Positions 18,075 to 28,229 are shown, counted from the stretch's first letter. The stretch is 64,000 bases of DNA from Candidatus Brocadia sinica JPN1 (GCF_000949635.1 NZ_BAFN01000001.1:1860001-1924000), one strand, 5' to 3'. Program-made: numbers and translations. Notes: generated by a model from the letters alone, not told the origin.

Positions 18075-18335
18075 ATGAATTATAAAAATATTGACGAACT
18101 TGCAAAACAAGTTGGTGGTTCGTTGCGGCTTACAACTTTGATTATAAGCAGGGCAAGGCAAATTATAAAAAAGGCGCCTGTGTTTATTGAAACGGATTCT
18201 GACGATCCTGTGAGGGTTGCTTTTTGGGAATTAATGCAATCGAAGATCAGATTGAGTGAAGGTGGTGTGCAACCGATGAAGATTTTAGAATCTAACAAGG
18301 CAGGAAGCCTCTTGGAAAGTTCTGAAAAGGTGTAG
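18075..18335 (+). CDS. rpoZ: RNA polymerase omega subunit-like protein
   Basis: About 86 residues from ATG 18075. The pattern ELAKQVGGSLRLTTLIISRARQIIKKAP followed by an acidic segment and AFWELMQSKIRL resembles bacterial omega (RpoZ), which helps assemble beta-prime. The C-terminal 25 residues are poorly conserved and probably unstructured. The frame extends upstream to 17994, but MNYKNIDEL fits the family start. Small size keeps confidence moderate. Confidence 0.7.
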   Translation: MNYKNIDELAKQVGGSLRLTTLIISRARQIIKKAPVFIETDSDDPVRVAFWELMQSKIRLSEGGVQPMKILESNKAGSLLESSEKV

Positions 18336-18646
18336 ACATTGATTTTGTAATTGAAGATAGGGGTTTTTGAGTCGCTGTTTTTTTTCGATGCAAGGGGATT
18401 TGTTGTGTGTTTGGTTGTGCTGTAATCCGGCTACATTCTCATTATACCTTCCCAAATATTGCACAAACATTGACATTGGTTCTTCAGTTCAAAAATTCAT
18501 ACAATAAAACAAAGGTATGTTTTCAAGTTATACAGATGGGCGAGTACAGCTATGGCGATAGTATTATAATGATGAATTGGATATAACACTCACGGGGACG
18601 AAGAAGTTTTTAAAAGATAATTCTAATAGGAGAGTTTTATAATATT
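18336..18646. other. Non-coding gap before the ABC operon
   Basis: A+T-rich. TTGACA occurs at 18470-18475 and TATAAT at 18565-18570, but neither has a properly spaced partner. No gene seen. The ribosome site for the next gene is AGGAG at about 18630. Confidence 0.4.
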
Positions 18647-19591
18647 ATGATTAAAGTTGATCATTTAGCAAAACGTTATGCGGATGTGTATGCAGTAGAC
18701 GATATCTCATTTGAAGTCAAACAGGGTGAGATTTTAGGGCTTTTGGGACCGAATGGTGCGGGAAAAACCACTACCATGCGTATCCTTACCTGTTACATGC
18801 CGGCGACTTCTGGCACTGCTACGGTTGCGGGTTACGATGTCTTCCGTGATTCGATTGATGTGCGCAGGCAAATAGGGTATTTGCCAGAAAACGTGCCCCT
18901 CTATCCTGAAATGAGGGTTAAGGAGTATCTCTTGTTTCGCGCAAAGCTGAAGAAGTTGCCCTATCGTGAGCGCAAATCAAAAATCGATGAATGTCTGGAG
19001 AAGTGCAGGATTACTGATGTGCAAAATCAGATCATTGGCACACTGTCCAAGGGTTACCGCCAGAGGGTTGGTTTGGCAGACACCCTCGTTCACGACCCAA
19101 AGATCCTCATTCTTGATGAACCGACAATCGGGCTCGATCCTAATCAAATCCGACAGGTCAGACAACTCATAAAGGAATTAGGTGAAAAACACACCATTTT
19201 ACTGTCTACGCATATTCTTCCAGAAGTCGAAATGATCTGCGGTCGTGTAATTATTATTAACAAGGGCAAGATCGTTGCAATGGACACGCCATCCAACTTG
19301 GCTACTCAGTTGAGGAGTGGAAACAATATTACGCTGGAAGTGCGCGGCAATGGCGAAAAAATCAAGAATGCCCTGTCCGCCATTAAAGGTGTCAAGAAAG
19401 TTGTATGGCACGATGAGGGTGAATTCGGTAATTTTGTCGTTGAGGCAGAAAGAGGTGTGGATGTTCGTGAAGATGTCTTTGTGAACGTTGTAAAAAATAA
19501 CGGAATTATTCGGGAGATGAAACAAGCCTCTATTACATTAGAAGAAATATTCCATCAGATTACGATGCAGGAACAGGAGGTAACGGCATAA
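18647..19591 (+). CDS. ABC transporter ATP-binding protein (Gld/Nos type)
   Basis: 314 residues. Walker A is GPNGAGKTT, the signature is LSKGYRQRVGLADTL, Walker B is ILILDEPTIGLDP and the switch His is in LLSTHILPEVEMIC. A 75-residue C-terminal extension follows, as in GldA-like subunits. The permease starts at the very next base after the stop. With the two following genes it forms a GldA-GldF-GldG-like exporter, whose substrate in non-gliding bacteria is not established. Confidence 0.92.
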   Translation: MIKVDHLAKRYADVYAVDDISFEVKQGEILGLLGPNGAGKTTTMRILTCYMPATSGTATVAGYDVFRDSIDVRRQIGYLPENVPLYPEMRVKEYLLFRAKLKKLPYRERKSKIDECLEKCRITDVQNQIIGTLSKGYRQRVGLADTLVHDPKILILDEPTIGLDPNQIRQVRQLIKELGEKHTILLSTHILPEVEMICGRVIIINKGKIVAMDTPSNLATQLRSGNNITLEVRGNGEKIKNALSAIKGVKKVVWHDEGEFGNFVVEAERGVDVREDVFVNVVKNNGIIREMKQASITLEEIFHQITMQEQEVTA

Positions 19592-20302
19592 ATGACAAGC
19601 ACAGGCACCATCTTTCAGAGGGAAATTAATGCATATTTCCTATCACCGATTGCATACGTTGTTATTGCGGTATTTACCGTTTTTTCGGGTTATTTTTTTT
19701 CCATCATGCTCGGTATCACCCAGGAATCAACATTGCGATATAGTCTGGCCTATACGCAATTTATTCTCTCCATCCTCACCCCTGTTATCACCATGAGATT
19801 GCTCGCCGAAGAAAACAAAACAGGTACCATTGAACCCCTTATGACGGCTCCTGTCACAGATTTTGAAGTGGTATTCGGGAAGTTTTTAGCGGCCTGGGCG
19901 CTTTACAATGTCATGGTTGCCCCGACAGCTTTTTATATTATATTTTTAGCATGGGTAGGCAACCCCGATTATGGCGCAATTATTGCCAGTTACATTGGAC
20001 TGGTCCTGATGGGCGGACTCTTTATTTCTATTGGGTTGATGGTGTCCGCCATCACGAAAAATCAAATTGTTGCAGCCGTTATCGGGATTGTGGCCCTTCT
20101 TATCCTCTTGGTGATTGGTCTTGCGAGTTCCGGAAACGAAGGATGGTTTTACAGCGCACTGAGATATATAGGCACCTATGACCATTGGGATACATTTACA
20201 AAGGGGATTGTGGATACGCGGGATGTGGTTTACTACCTTAGTTTTACTGCATTACTCATATTTATTGTTGTACGCATTGTTGAGAGCAGGAGATGGAGAT
20301 GA
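19592..20302 (+). CDS. ABC-2 type permease (GldF-like)
   Basis: 236 residues with six predicted membrane segments: the first is IAYVVIAVFTVFSGYFF and the last is YLSFTALLIFIVVRIV. The N-terminal TIFQREINAYFLSP is typical of GldF/NosY-type permeases. The mid-protein motif EENKTGTIEPLMTAPVTD is the family hallmark coupling helix. Its stop overlaps the start of the GldG-like gene. Confidence 0.9.
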   Translation: MTSTGTIFQREINAYFLSPIAYVVIAVFTVFSGYFFSIMLGITQESTLRYSLAYTQFILSILTPVITMRLLAEENKTGTIEPLMTAPVTDFEVVFGKFLAAWALYNVMVAPTAFYIIFLAWVGNPDYGAIIASYIGLVLMGGLFISIGLMVSAITKNQIVAAVIGIVALLILLVIGLASSGNEGWFYSALRYIGTYDHWDTFTKGIVDTRDVVYYLSFTALLIFIVVRIVESRRWR

Positions 20303-22002
20303 GCACTTTGAATACAAAAAAGAATGATTGGTTTGAGCAATTTAGCGGATACATTATCCTGGCCGGAATTATTGCTGTTGTGGCAGGTTTTGGCATATCA
20401 AGGATTTTTAACTCATGGGGATTGTCTTCCATTCTTCCGGTCGGCATCGGCGGAGGTGTCATTATTGGACTTAGCGCTGTTACGGCCGTTCGGAAAAATT
20501 GGTTTTCAACTGAGGCATCCAAGAGGAAAGCGCTTGTTGGTACTAATGTAGCCATAATGTCCGTTTTTGCTGCATGCATTTTTGCGGTTATCGGATTTCT
20601 CAATAATCGGCATTATGAACGTTTTGACCTCACACTTACCGGCAAGTATTCCCTCTCACCAAAAACAAAAAACATACTCAAAAGTCTTGACAAACCTATT
20701 GTTGTCACCACCCTTTTCAATCCGGGTGAGATGTTTTATGAGCAAATTCTGGATATCTTGAAAGAATATGCCTACCACACGGACAAAATCAAGGTGGAAA
20801 GTGTCGATCCGCTAAGAAACCGTACCAAGGTTGAAGAACTTGCAAAACGTCTCAATATCAGTGATCTTCAACTCAATACGGTGGTGTTTGAATGCGGTGA
20901 GTACAGCAAGCATGTGCAGCAAAGTGAAGTGATAGAAAAACAGTACCCTTTTAAGTTTAAGGGAGAAGAGGCATTCACGGAAGCAATTCTCAATGTTACG
21001 CAGGAAAAACAATCTGCTATCTACTTTGCTACAGGTCACGGTGAGCGGCAGTTCGAAGATTTCGACCGTGGGGGAATTTCTGGAATTGCCAATGCACTCA
21101 AAAGGGATAACTGTCGTGTGGCTCCGCTCGATATTTTGACTGCCAAAAAGATTCCTGACGATTGCGAGGTACTTGTGATTGCAGGGCCGACCAAGGCTTA
21201 TCTGACAGAAGAATTAAATATTATTCGCAACTACCTGGAAAATCGGGGCAAGCTTTTGCTTATGCTGGAACCCGCGCTTAGCCCGAACGCTCCTACCGGA
21301 TTTAAGACACTTTTGCCGGAATACGGCATTGCAGTTCGCGACGATGTCGTTGTGTATAACAAAGTCAATATGCCGCTTTTTGGTATACAGACTGTTGCGG
21401 AAATTTATGTGGGCAAGGATGAGTACGCAGAAGAACACCCGATTACCAATGACCTGAAGAATTATAACACGATTATTTTTGGCGCATGTCCTGTTGATGC
21501 GTCACCACCGAATGACCAAATGCCTTATCAGGCAACCGTGCTTATGCGTGCGCCTGAAGGGTCATGGGGGGAAATTGACGTTGCAAATTTACGGCAGAAG
21601 AAACCTGAATATAATATAGACACCGATGTGCAGGGTCCCGTGTCTCTGGCTGTGGCTGCCCAGGTAAAGGAATTACCCAAGTCTGTTACCCAATCGCATC
21701 CGGCTATGGCCAATGACCCGTCAGCTAAACCACAAGGGGCACGATTGGTCGTCTTTGGAGATGTAAACTTTGCAACGAACGAATATGTAGAAAACCCTGG
21801 GAATGCGGATTTGTTTCGTAATTCTATTAATTGGCTGGCCCAGAAGGAAACGCAGCTTGGTATTTCTGCCAAACCGCCTGATTTCCGCAAGGCAACGATT
21901 AACCCCATACAGATGAAGGTTATCTTCTGGGTGTCGATTGCTGGAATTCCCGTGATACCAGTTATTATTGGCAGTATCGTTTGGTGGAAAAGGCGTCGCT
22001 GA
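20299..22002 (+). CDS. GldG-like ABC-associated protein
   Basis: About 567 residues. Three N-terminal membrane segments are followed by a large extracytoplasmic domain opening with RYDLTLTGKYSLSP-like sequence (here RFDLTLTGKYSLSPKT) and a C-terminal membrane anchor (FWVSIAGIPVIPVIIGSIVWW). This is the GldG/IFT52-like domain usually encoded with GldA/F. ATG 20299 overlaps the permease stop as ATGA; ATG 20293 is an alternative. Confidence 0.87.
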   Translation: MSTLNTKKNDWFEQFSGYIILAGIIAVVAGFGISRIFNSWGLSSILPVGIGGGVIIGLSAVTAVRKNWFSTEASKRKALVGTNVAIMSVFAACIFAVIGFLNNRHYERFDLTLTGKYSLSPKTKNILKSLDKPIVVTTLFNPGEMFYEQILDILKEYAYHTDKIKVESVDPLRNRTKVEELAKRLNISDLQLNTVVFECGEYSKHVQQSEVIEKQYPFKFKGEEAFTEAILNVTQEKQSAIYFATGHGERQFEDFDRGGISGIANALKRDNCRVAPLDILTAKKIPDDCEVLVIAGPTKAYLTEELNIIRNYLENRGKLLLMLEPALSPNAPTGFKTLLPEYGIAVRDDVVVYNKVNMPLFGIQTVAEIYVGKDEYAEEHPITNDLKNYNTIIFGACPVDASPPNDQMPYQATVLMRAPEGSWGEIDVANLRQKKPEYNIDTDVQGPVSLAVAAQVKELPKSVTQSHPAMANDPSAKPQGARLVVFGDVNFATNEYVENPGNADLFRNSINWLAQKETQLGISAKPPDFRKATINPIQMKVIFWVSIAGIPVIPVIIGSIVWWKRRR

Positions 22003-22078
22003 TTTGAACACATTGCACAGGGAAGATTCCCATCATTTCAATTTTATGATATTCTTTGCTGGAGGAAAGAGTTAAGCT

Positions 22079-24526
22079 ATGAAACTTAAAACAACCATTA
22101 TCCTTTTAATTGTAGCAGCCATTGGCATTTCGTATATCTTCATTTACGAAAGAAAGCAATTGCCTCATGAGGAATGGGAAAGGCTGCAGAAAAAGGTGAT
22201 CCCTGATTTCAAGGCATCGATGATCAAAAAGATTGAATTGAGCAATGAAAGCGGCAAGATCATTTTGGAAAAATCAGGAGATAATTACTGGCACATTGTT
22301 GAACCGCTGAAACTTCGTTCGGATAATTCCGAGGTAAACAGCATACTCTCCGAATTTGAGTTTATGTACAAGGTTGGCTCGTTTAAAAAAGAAGGGGATA
22401 AACCTTTTGATCTCCATGATTATGGTCTTGATGATCCAAAGATCTCTATTACCATGTATACCGATATCCCAGCGAAACCAGATAAAATACAGGTAACCGG
22501 GCCGAAAGATAAATATACGGTATTTGTTGGACAAAAACTTGCTGCCGGTGACAACGTATACATCAAGCTTGATACAAGTGATGAGGTTACTGTTGTGCCA
22601 GGCACCCTTGTTGATAAAGTTAACAAAAATATCCTGGATTTGAGAAGTAAATGGGTGTTTAGTTTCGACAAGGAAGCTGTAGACACGATACAGATCAAAA
22701 CGAAAGAATACAACATTGTTTGTAACAGAAAGGGTAATTTTTGGCGTCTTGCTGAACCTGTTAATGACCTGGCAGACCTGGAAAAGATAAAGGATATTCT
22801 TGGGAAATTCAAAAACCTGCAAATTGACCGGACAGATTTTGTTACCGAAGACTCGGGTGATTTGGTTAAATATGGCTTGGATTCCCCACGCTTCACTGTT
22901 GTCATCAACGAAAAAGGTGTTGAACAGTCTATTGCCTTCGGGCATTCCCTGGATAATAAGGTTTATGCTAAGCGCTCCGATGAACCTACGATATTCTTTC
23001 TGAAAGATACCATTCTTGCTGACCTGAGTAAAAAACCAAATGACTTGCGGGACAAGAAAGTGGTCAGGTTTGATTCTATAGGAACCTATGGGATAAATAA
23101 ATTGGAAATAAAAACACCAACCGATGTAATTGCTATCGAAAAATCTTTGGATCTGGACTGGAAACTTACAAAACCGATTAATATTTATGCGGACCAGGAT
23201 ACAGTTAAAAATTTTATAGAGAAGATCAAAACCCTCGAAATAGAAGATTTTGTTTCTGATAAACCAACAGATTTGTCTGTGTACGGTTTAAAAGATCCCG
23301 TCTTTGAGATCTCCGTTACCAAAGAAGAGGATAAGGCTCTGGCTAAATTTTACATAGGTAACAAGTTACCCGACGGTACCAAATGCTATGTGAAACGTGT
23401 TGGAGAAGATCCTGTTTATGCCGTCCCTACAGCTGAATTTTACGACAAAATTGAAAATCCACTCCTGAGCTTCCGGGACAGGCTGGTGTGCGATTTTAAC
23501 AGGGATTTGGCCAAAAAAATCGTTATCGAAAAACCGGATCGTACTTTTGTGTGTGAAATAACAAATAAGAAGGATGCGGAAGGGCAATTCCAGTGGAAAC
23601 TCTCAAAGCCTGTTCAAACGATAGCAGACGTGAACGCGGTAAACCAGATTGTATGGGACTTATCCTTTTTAAAGGCCGATCGCTATATTACAAAAGCGCC
23701 CAAAGACCTTAACGCCTTTGGATTAAATGACCCGAAGATCAAAGTTTCTGTGACTTACGAAAAAGTCCGGGAGCAAGCACCGGAGGGCTCAGATAAAAAG
23801 AAGAAAGAAGGACTGTCCGATCATACCGTGGAGCCGAAAGAGTCTCTGGAAAAAATTGTAGAAACAAGGACTTTGCTTGTTGGCAAGAAAGTGAAGGAAG
23901 GAGATAAGGTAAGTTCATATTGCATGTTTAGTGATGACGATCATGTATTTGAACTCTCCTGGCCAAAGATTAAAAACTTTAATGCCGAACTTGTGCCGAC
24001 AAAAATACTTAATTTTGACTGGACGGAATTGAAGGAACTTGCTCTTAACTATGATAAGAGAAGTGTTTTACTGAAGAAAACCAACAATGTCTGGAAGTTG
24101 AAGAATAACGAGCAAAAAGACGTGCAGGGAAGGGAAGTGGATTACTTTGTCCGTAATCTTCACGAATTAAAGGGCAATTACATCGAACAATACAAGGCCA
24201 CCAACCTAACACAATTTTCTTTGGATAAGCCTCAGCTTACTATTGTCATGAGTTTGGAAAACGGTGATGTTGTGCTTTCTATCGGCAAAAAGAAGGATGC
24301 TAGCGGCTATTACGTGAAAGCAGGTGGTTCTGATTATATTTATGTTGTTGGTAATGAATCGATCGCTAACTTGATGAAAAACGAAGAGGATTTTACTACG
24401 ATTGTTCATGAAACTTCATCAAATGCGGCCGAAGAATCGACAAAGGCCACTGGCGGAGAAATACCGTCAGGTGTCAATCCGCACGGGCGACCTGTAGGTA
24501 GCTCTCCTCACGGAGGATTTCACTAA
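22079..24526 (+). CDS. DUF4340 repeat protein, membrane-anchored
   Basis: 815 residues. An N-terminal membrane anchor (TIILLIVAAIGISYIFIY) is followed by at least three DUF4340 repeats, each with a pattern like WHIVEPLKLRSDN ... YGLDDPKISI ... VFVGQKL. The C-terminus is Ser/Gly/Pro/His-rich. DUF4340 proteins commonly accompany GldG-like transporters, as here, 76 bases behind. The repeats probably form beta-rich modules outside the cytoplasmic membrane. Biochemical role unknown. Confidence 0.85.
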   Translation: MKLKTTIILLIVAAIGISYIFIYERKQLPHEEWERLQKKVIPDFKASMIKKIELSNESGKIILEKSGDNYWHIVEPLKLRSDNSEVNSILSEFEFMYKVGSFKKEGDKPFDLHDYGLDDPKISITMYTDIPAKPDKIQVTGPKDKYTVFVGQKLAAGDNVYIKLDTSDEVTVVPGTLVDKVNKNILDLRSKWVFSFDKEAVDTIQIKTKEYNIVCNRKGNFWRLAEPVNDLADLEKIKDILGKFKNLQIDRTDFVTEDSGDLVKYGLDSPRFTVVINEKGVEQSIAFGHSLDNKVYAKRSDEPTIFFLKDTILADLSKKPNDLRDKKVVRFDSIGTYGINKLEIKTPTDVIAIEKSLDLDWKLTKPINIYADQDTVKNFIEKIKTLEIEDFVSDKPTDLSVYGLKDPVFEISVTKEEDKALAKFYIGNKLPDGTKCYVKRVGEDPVYAVPTAEFYDKIENPLLSFRDRLVCDFNRDLAKKIVIEKPDRTFVCEITNKKDAEGQFQWKLSKPVQTIADVNAVNQIVWDLSFLKADRYITKAPKDLNAFGLNDPKIKVSVTYEKVREQAPEGSDKKKKEGLSDHTVEPKESLEKIVETRTLLVGKKVKEGDKVSSYCMFSDDDHVFELSWPKIKNFNAELVPTKILNFDWTELKELALNYDKRSVLLKKTNNVWKLKNNEQKDVQGREVDYFVRNLHELKGNYIEQYKATNLTQFSLDKPQLTIVMSLENGDVVLSIGKKKDASGYYVKAGGSDYIYVVGNESIANLMKNEEDFTTIVHETSSNAAEESTKATGGEIPSGVNPHGRPVGSSPHGGFH

Positions 24527-24580
24527 AAAGTACCTTCTGGGCAAGCCACTGCCAAAAGCCGAAAAAGGCTAAATAACGGG

Positions 24581-24648
24581 AAATATCCAAATAGGGAATG
24601 TAAAATGGATGCGATTTTACATTTTAATTGCCTGTTTGGATATTTTTG
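24581..24648 (+). terminator. Compound hairpin behind the Gld-like operon
   Basis: Outer arms are AAATATCCAAA (24581-24591) and TTTGGATATTT (24635-24645), inner arms AATGTAAAAT and ATTTTACATT, followed by a T-rich run. It probably ends the ABC transporter transcript. Confidence 0.65.
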
Positions 24649-24730
24649 TTGAAATAGTTTATGTAATTCTTCAAAATAAGGTAAAGAGTGAAGGCGGGAT
24701 GATTTGGGTGGTGTTCCGTCATTACTGCAC

Positions 24731-24800
24731 GGAGCAAGAAGATGAATGAAACAGGTATGTTTCCTGCTCCAGCAAGTTTTGCCCTGTGTGTAACACAGGG
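24731..24800 (+). other. Structured leader upstream of the HtrA gene
   Basis: GGAGCA (24731-24736) pairs with TGCTCC (24765-24770) around an inner GAAAC/GTTTC stem. A second stem, CCCTGTGT-GTA-ACACAGGG, lies at 24782-24800. It does not match a riboswitch class I know. Confidence 0.4.
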
Positions 24801-24888
24801 AATGGCGAAGAGTTGTATGGCCCAATATGAGATACGATGCTGTGAAAATTTATGAATAATAAATGACAAGATTTTTTCGGTAAATACC

Positions 24889-26280
24889 TTGAAAAAAACA
24901 CGTATCATTTTGTCAATTTTTGTAACCCTTGTTTGTATTCCGGTGGCATACGATAAAGCGCCTGCCCTCGAAACCAGTTCTAATCGCAGGACGCCTATTG
25001 TTATGGCAGTTGAGAAGGTGGGTCCTGCTGTAGCCAATATCAGTACAGAGAGGCTTATTACCCAGCGGCATGTTGATCCATTTTTCGGATCAAGAAGTGA
25101 ACTGTTTGATCAATATTTTAATGACTTTTTTGGCCAGAGTCAAAAGCAGATGGTCGAAAGGCCTCTGGGTTCCGGAGTTATTATCGATGAAGATGGCTAC
25201 ATTGTTACGAATGAACATGTCGTTAGTCGTGCATCGAAAATCAAAGTTAGACTGTCTGACGGTAAAGACTTTGAGGCAACCATGATCAGTTCTGACCCGA
25301 TTAGCGACATCGCCGTGTTAAAGATAAATTCTCCCGCGCCTCTTCCCTATGTCAAAATGGGCACGTCCAAGGATCTCATGATCGGGGAGACTGTGGTAGC
25401 GTTGGGCAATCCGTTTGGCCTGGAAAACTCGGTAACCACCGGAGTGTTGAGCGCAAAGAACCGCACCATGACATTCAGCAGTGAATATGGTGATATCAAG
25501 TATGATGGTCTTATTCAAACAGATGCGTTGATCAATCCGGGAAACAGCGGTGGTCCACTTATCAATATAGACGGGGAACTTATCGGTATCAATGCCGCAA
25601 TTGTTAATCAGGCACAGGGGATCGGATTCGCAATTCCGGTCGATAAAGTAAGACAAACCCTCGTCAAACTCTTTAATTTTAGAGAGCTCAACAAGATATG
25701 GTTTGGTGTGCAGGTTGAAGAAAAAAATGATGTTTCAAAAGGTATCATGGTTTCCTCCGTTGACGCTGGCAGCCCTGCCGACAAGGCGCAAATCAAAAAT
25801 GGAGACTATATTACTCAAATAGACTCCAAAGAAATTCAGGACATTCTTGATTTTGAAAAATATATACTCAAAAAAAATGCAGGAGATAAACTGTATATAT
25901 ACCTAAACCGAGGCGGACGTGAAATCAAGGTGGGGGTTACCCTTGAAAAGGCGCCGCTTCCATCCGTTGAAAAGCTTGCGTTGGAAAAGTTAGGACTGTT
26001 CGTTCAGGATTTGACACCGCAGCTTGCAAAACAATTAAATTTGTGGTGGTTAAAGAGCGGGGTGTTGATTTCGGGGGTACAAAAAAAAAGTCCGTCAGCG
26101 AACGTTGGGATTATGGCAGGTCACGTGCTTGTGTATGTCGGCCAATATCGGATTAACAATATTGAAGAACTTGGCGCCCTACTGAAGATCATGCAAAAAG
26201 ACGATATCTGGGAGGTAGGTATTGTCTGGTCAGATAAATACGGTGATCACCAGGGTTATGCCAGAATAAAAGTTCGCTGA
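24889..26280 (+). CDS. HtrA/DegP-family periplasmic serine protease
   Basis: 463 residues. A TTG start is required because every upstream ATG is closed by stops. The N-terminus (KKTRIILSIFVTLVCIPVAYDKAPA) is a signal peptide. Trypsin-fold residues are His110 in TNEHVV, Asp140 in SDIAVLKI and Ser220 in NPGNSGGPL. Two PDZ domains follow (about 275-360 and 375-460). Such proteases degrade or refold misfolded envelope proteins. Monocistronic, with structured leader upstream. Confidence 0.93.
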   Translation: MKKTRIILSIFVTLVCIPVAYDKAPALETSSNRRTPIVMAVEKVGPAVANISTERLITQRHVDPFFGSRSELFDQYFNDFFGQSQKQMVERPLGSGVIIDEDGYIVTNEHVVSRASKIKVRLSDGKDFEATMISSDPISDIAVLKINSPAPLPYVKMGTSKDLMIGETVVALGNPFGLENSVTTGVLSAKNRTMTFSSEYGDIKYDGLIQTDALINPGNSGGPLINIDGELIGINAAIVNQAQGIGFAIPVDKVRQTLVKLFNFRELNKIWFGVQVEEKNDVSKGIMVSSVDAGSPADKAQIKNGDYITQIDSKEIQDILDFEKYILKKNAGDKLYIYLNRGGREIKVGVTLEKAPLPSVEKLALEKLGLFVQDLTPQLAKQLNLWWLKSGVLISGVQKKSPSANVGIMAGHVLVYVGQYRINNIEELGALLKIMQKDDIWEVGIVWSDKYGDHQGYARIKVR

Positions 26281-26442
26281 CCGCTTCTGTATCCATATTC
26301 TAAGGAAGTAAAGTTATGCGTTTAGGATAATTTTCAAGATAGATCCTCTTTTCAGTACTGGCCGACTTCCACAAATTGCTTATGTTTGTAATCTGCAAAA
26401 TATTTTTCTGTAAAACTCCTGCTACTTTTTTCTCGTATCGTA

Positions 26443-26721
26443 CTAATTGCCACCGGCAATGGCAGGTACTATGGAGACATAGTCGCCATCTTTGACAGGT
26501 GTATTGAGGTTGCCCATAAACCGGATATCCTCATCGTTGAGATAAAAATTAATGAACCTCCTGATTTGGCCGTCATTGTCACAAATTCTCTCTCTAATGC
26601 CTTTGTAGTTTGTTTCAAGATTGTCGATAATGTCTTTAATGTTTTTTCCTTCCACCTTTACCTCGTCTGCACCCTTGGTAAGGGTTCTTAGTGGTGTTGG
26701 AATGCGTATCGTTACTGGCAT
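26443..26721 (-). CDS. MoaD/ThiS-like sulfur carrier with GG-Asn tail (HcyS/CysO-like)
   Basis: 92 residues with a ubiquitin-like beta-grasp pattern, FLNDEDIRF-type central strand (YLNDEDIRFMGNLNTPVKDGD) and a C-terminal VSIVPAIAGGN. The di-glycine is followed by one extra Asn. Carrier proteins of this sort receive sulfur as a thiocarboxylate on the last Gly; HcyS of Wolinella also has an extra residue after GG that a protease must remove. It lies 192 bases behind a threonine-synthase-like gene controlled by a SAM riboswitch, which suggests sulfur delivery for homocysteine synthesis. Confidence 0.85.
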   Translation of the reverse strand: MPVTIRIPTPLRTLTKGADEVKVEGKNIKDIIDNLETNYKGIRERICDNDGQIRRFINFYLNDEDIRFMGNLNTPVKDGDYVSIVPAIAGGN

Positions 26722-26913
26722 ATGTATGCTCCTTTCAGGTTTTAAAAGTAACCGCAGATTTCACAAAACAAAAAAACTCATTTCTCGGAAATTGAAAAGA
26801 TCGGAAAATGGGAAGTTGGGGATATCTGACCCTCCCAGCCTCTCAAATGCCTATCTTTGATACTCAATATTTTTTAATGTCCGGCAACCATGTCTTGCCG
26901 GGGCTTATGAAGT

Positions 26914-28158
26914 TTAATGTACGGCAGCCATCTTCTCTTCCATAATCGCATCAAATTCAGAGAGGGAAGGGTTGATGATTTTGGGTACTTCTAATTTGTC
27001 CAGTACAGCCTCCTGGGTTTTTAGCCCATTCCCTGTAACACTGATTACAATAGACTCATCTGTAGGAATTTTGCCCTGTTCAATAAGTTTTTTTGTAACC
27101 GCTACAGTTACACCACCTGCTGTTTCGGTAAAAATACCTTCCGTTCTGGCAAGTAATTTAATGCCCTCCACGAGTTCATCGTCGGTTACATCCTCCGCCC
27201 ATCCCCCGGACACATTAATGGACTTCACAGAATAATAACCGTCAGCCGGATTGCCGATGGCTATTGACTGTGCAATAGTCTTGGGCTTTACGGGTTTTAT
27301 AACGTCGGTTACCTGCTTAACAGCTGTGGTTATTGGGGCGCTGCCGCTTGCCTGGGCGCCATGAAGTTTGGTGTCCGCTTTATCAATAAGACCCAGTTTC
27401 ACGAATTCTTTAATGGCCTTTTCAATCTTCGTAATCAAGGACCCGCCAGCCATGGGAACTACAATATGTTGCGGCGCTTTCCATCCGAGCTGTTCAAGGA
27501 TCTCATATCCATAGGTCTTTGAACCTTCTCCATAGTATGGTCTCAGATTTACATTCACAATTGCCCAGCCATATTTATCGGCAATCTCAGAGCAAAGTTT
27601 GTTTACGTTGTCATAGTTTCCCCTGACTTTTATCACATTTGTACCATAAATCAGTGTGCCTATGATCTTGCCCTGTTCAAGATCGGCTGGCATAATAATA
27701 TAACTTTCCAGCCCTGCCTGCACGGCTTGGGCGGCTACTGCATTTCCCAGATTTCCCGTAGTGGCACACCCGACTGTTTTATATCCAAATTCCTTTGCCT
27801 TTGTCAGTGCCGTCGAAACAACCCGGTCTTTAAAGGAGAATGTGGGATAATTCACGGAATCGTTTTTCACATACAGTTCTTTTACCCCAAGGACTTTTGC
27901 GAGGTTATTTGCCTTGACGAGGGGCGTGAAACCGACCTGTGCACCCACCGTTGGTTCACCATCAACCGGAAGCAGTTCCCGGTAACGCCACATTGTTTTA
28001 CCACGGGATTCGATCCGCTTTCTGTTCAGAACCTTCTTGATCCCGTCATAATCATAGTCTACCTCCAAAGGGCCAAAACAAAAGCTGCAGACATGCAGCG
28101 GCTCTTTTGGATATGGTTTTCCACACTCCCGGCATTTCAGACCTTTTACAAATTCCAT
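26914..28158 (-). CDS. thrC: Threonine synthase-like PLP enzyme
   Basis: 414 residues. A short N-terminal zinc-ribbon-like segment with paired Cys (LKCRECGKPYP, HVCSFC) precedes the fold-type II PLP domain. FSFKDR near residue 109 carries the PLP lysine, ATTGNLGNAVAA is the substrate loop and VVPMAGGSL the phosphate loop. Threonine synthase converts O-phosphohomoserine to threonine. The gene is preceded by a SAM-I riboswitch and followed by a sulfur-carrier gene, so it could instead, or also, replace phosphate by sulfide to give homocysteine. Sequence alone does not decide. Confidence 0.9.
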   Translation of the reverse strand: MEFVKGLKCRECGKPYPKEPLHVCSFCFGPLEVDYDYDGIKKVLNRKRIESRGKTMWRYRELLPVDGEPTVGAQVGFTPLVKANNLAKVLGVKELYVKNDSVNYPTFSFKDRVVSTALTKAKEFGYKTVGCATTGNLGNAVAAQAVQAGLESYIIMPADLEQGKIIGTLIYGTNVIKVRGNYDNVNKLCSEIADKYGWAIVNVNLRPYYGEGSKTYGYEILEQLGWKAPQHIVVPMAGGSLITKIEKAIKEFVKLGLIDKADTKLHGAQASGSAPITTAVKQVTDVIKPVKPKTIAQSIAIGNPADGYYSVKSINVSGGWAEDVTDDELVEGIKLLARTEGIFTETAGGVTVAVTKKLIEQGKIPTDESIVISVTGNGLKTQEAVLDKLEVPKIINPSLSEFDAIMEEKMAAVH

Positions 28159-28180
28159 CTATTGCCTCCATCCGTTCAGC

Positions 28181-28229
28181 AAATAAAAAGGCCTCTTTCT
28201 ATTCATATAAGATAGGAAGAGGCCTTTTT
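28181..28229 (-). terminator. Riboswitch-controlled intrinsic terminator
   Basis: Read on the minus strand, AAAAAGGCCTCTTCCTAT pairs with ATAGAAAGAGGCCTTTTT (one mismatch) and runs into TTTTTATTT just before the thrC-like gene. The segment CCTATCTTAT in its 5' part and loop is complementary to GATAAGATAGG, which contains the riboswitch P1 3' strand, giving the expected antiterminator. Confidence 0.9.
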
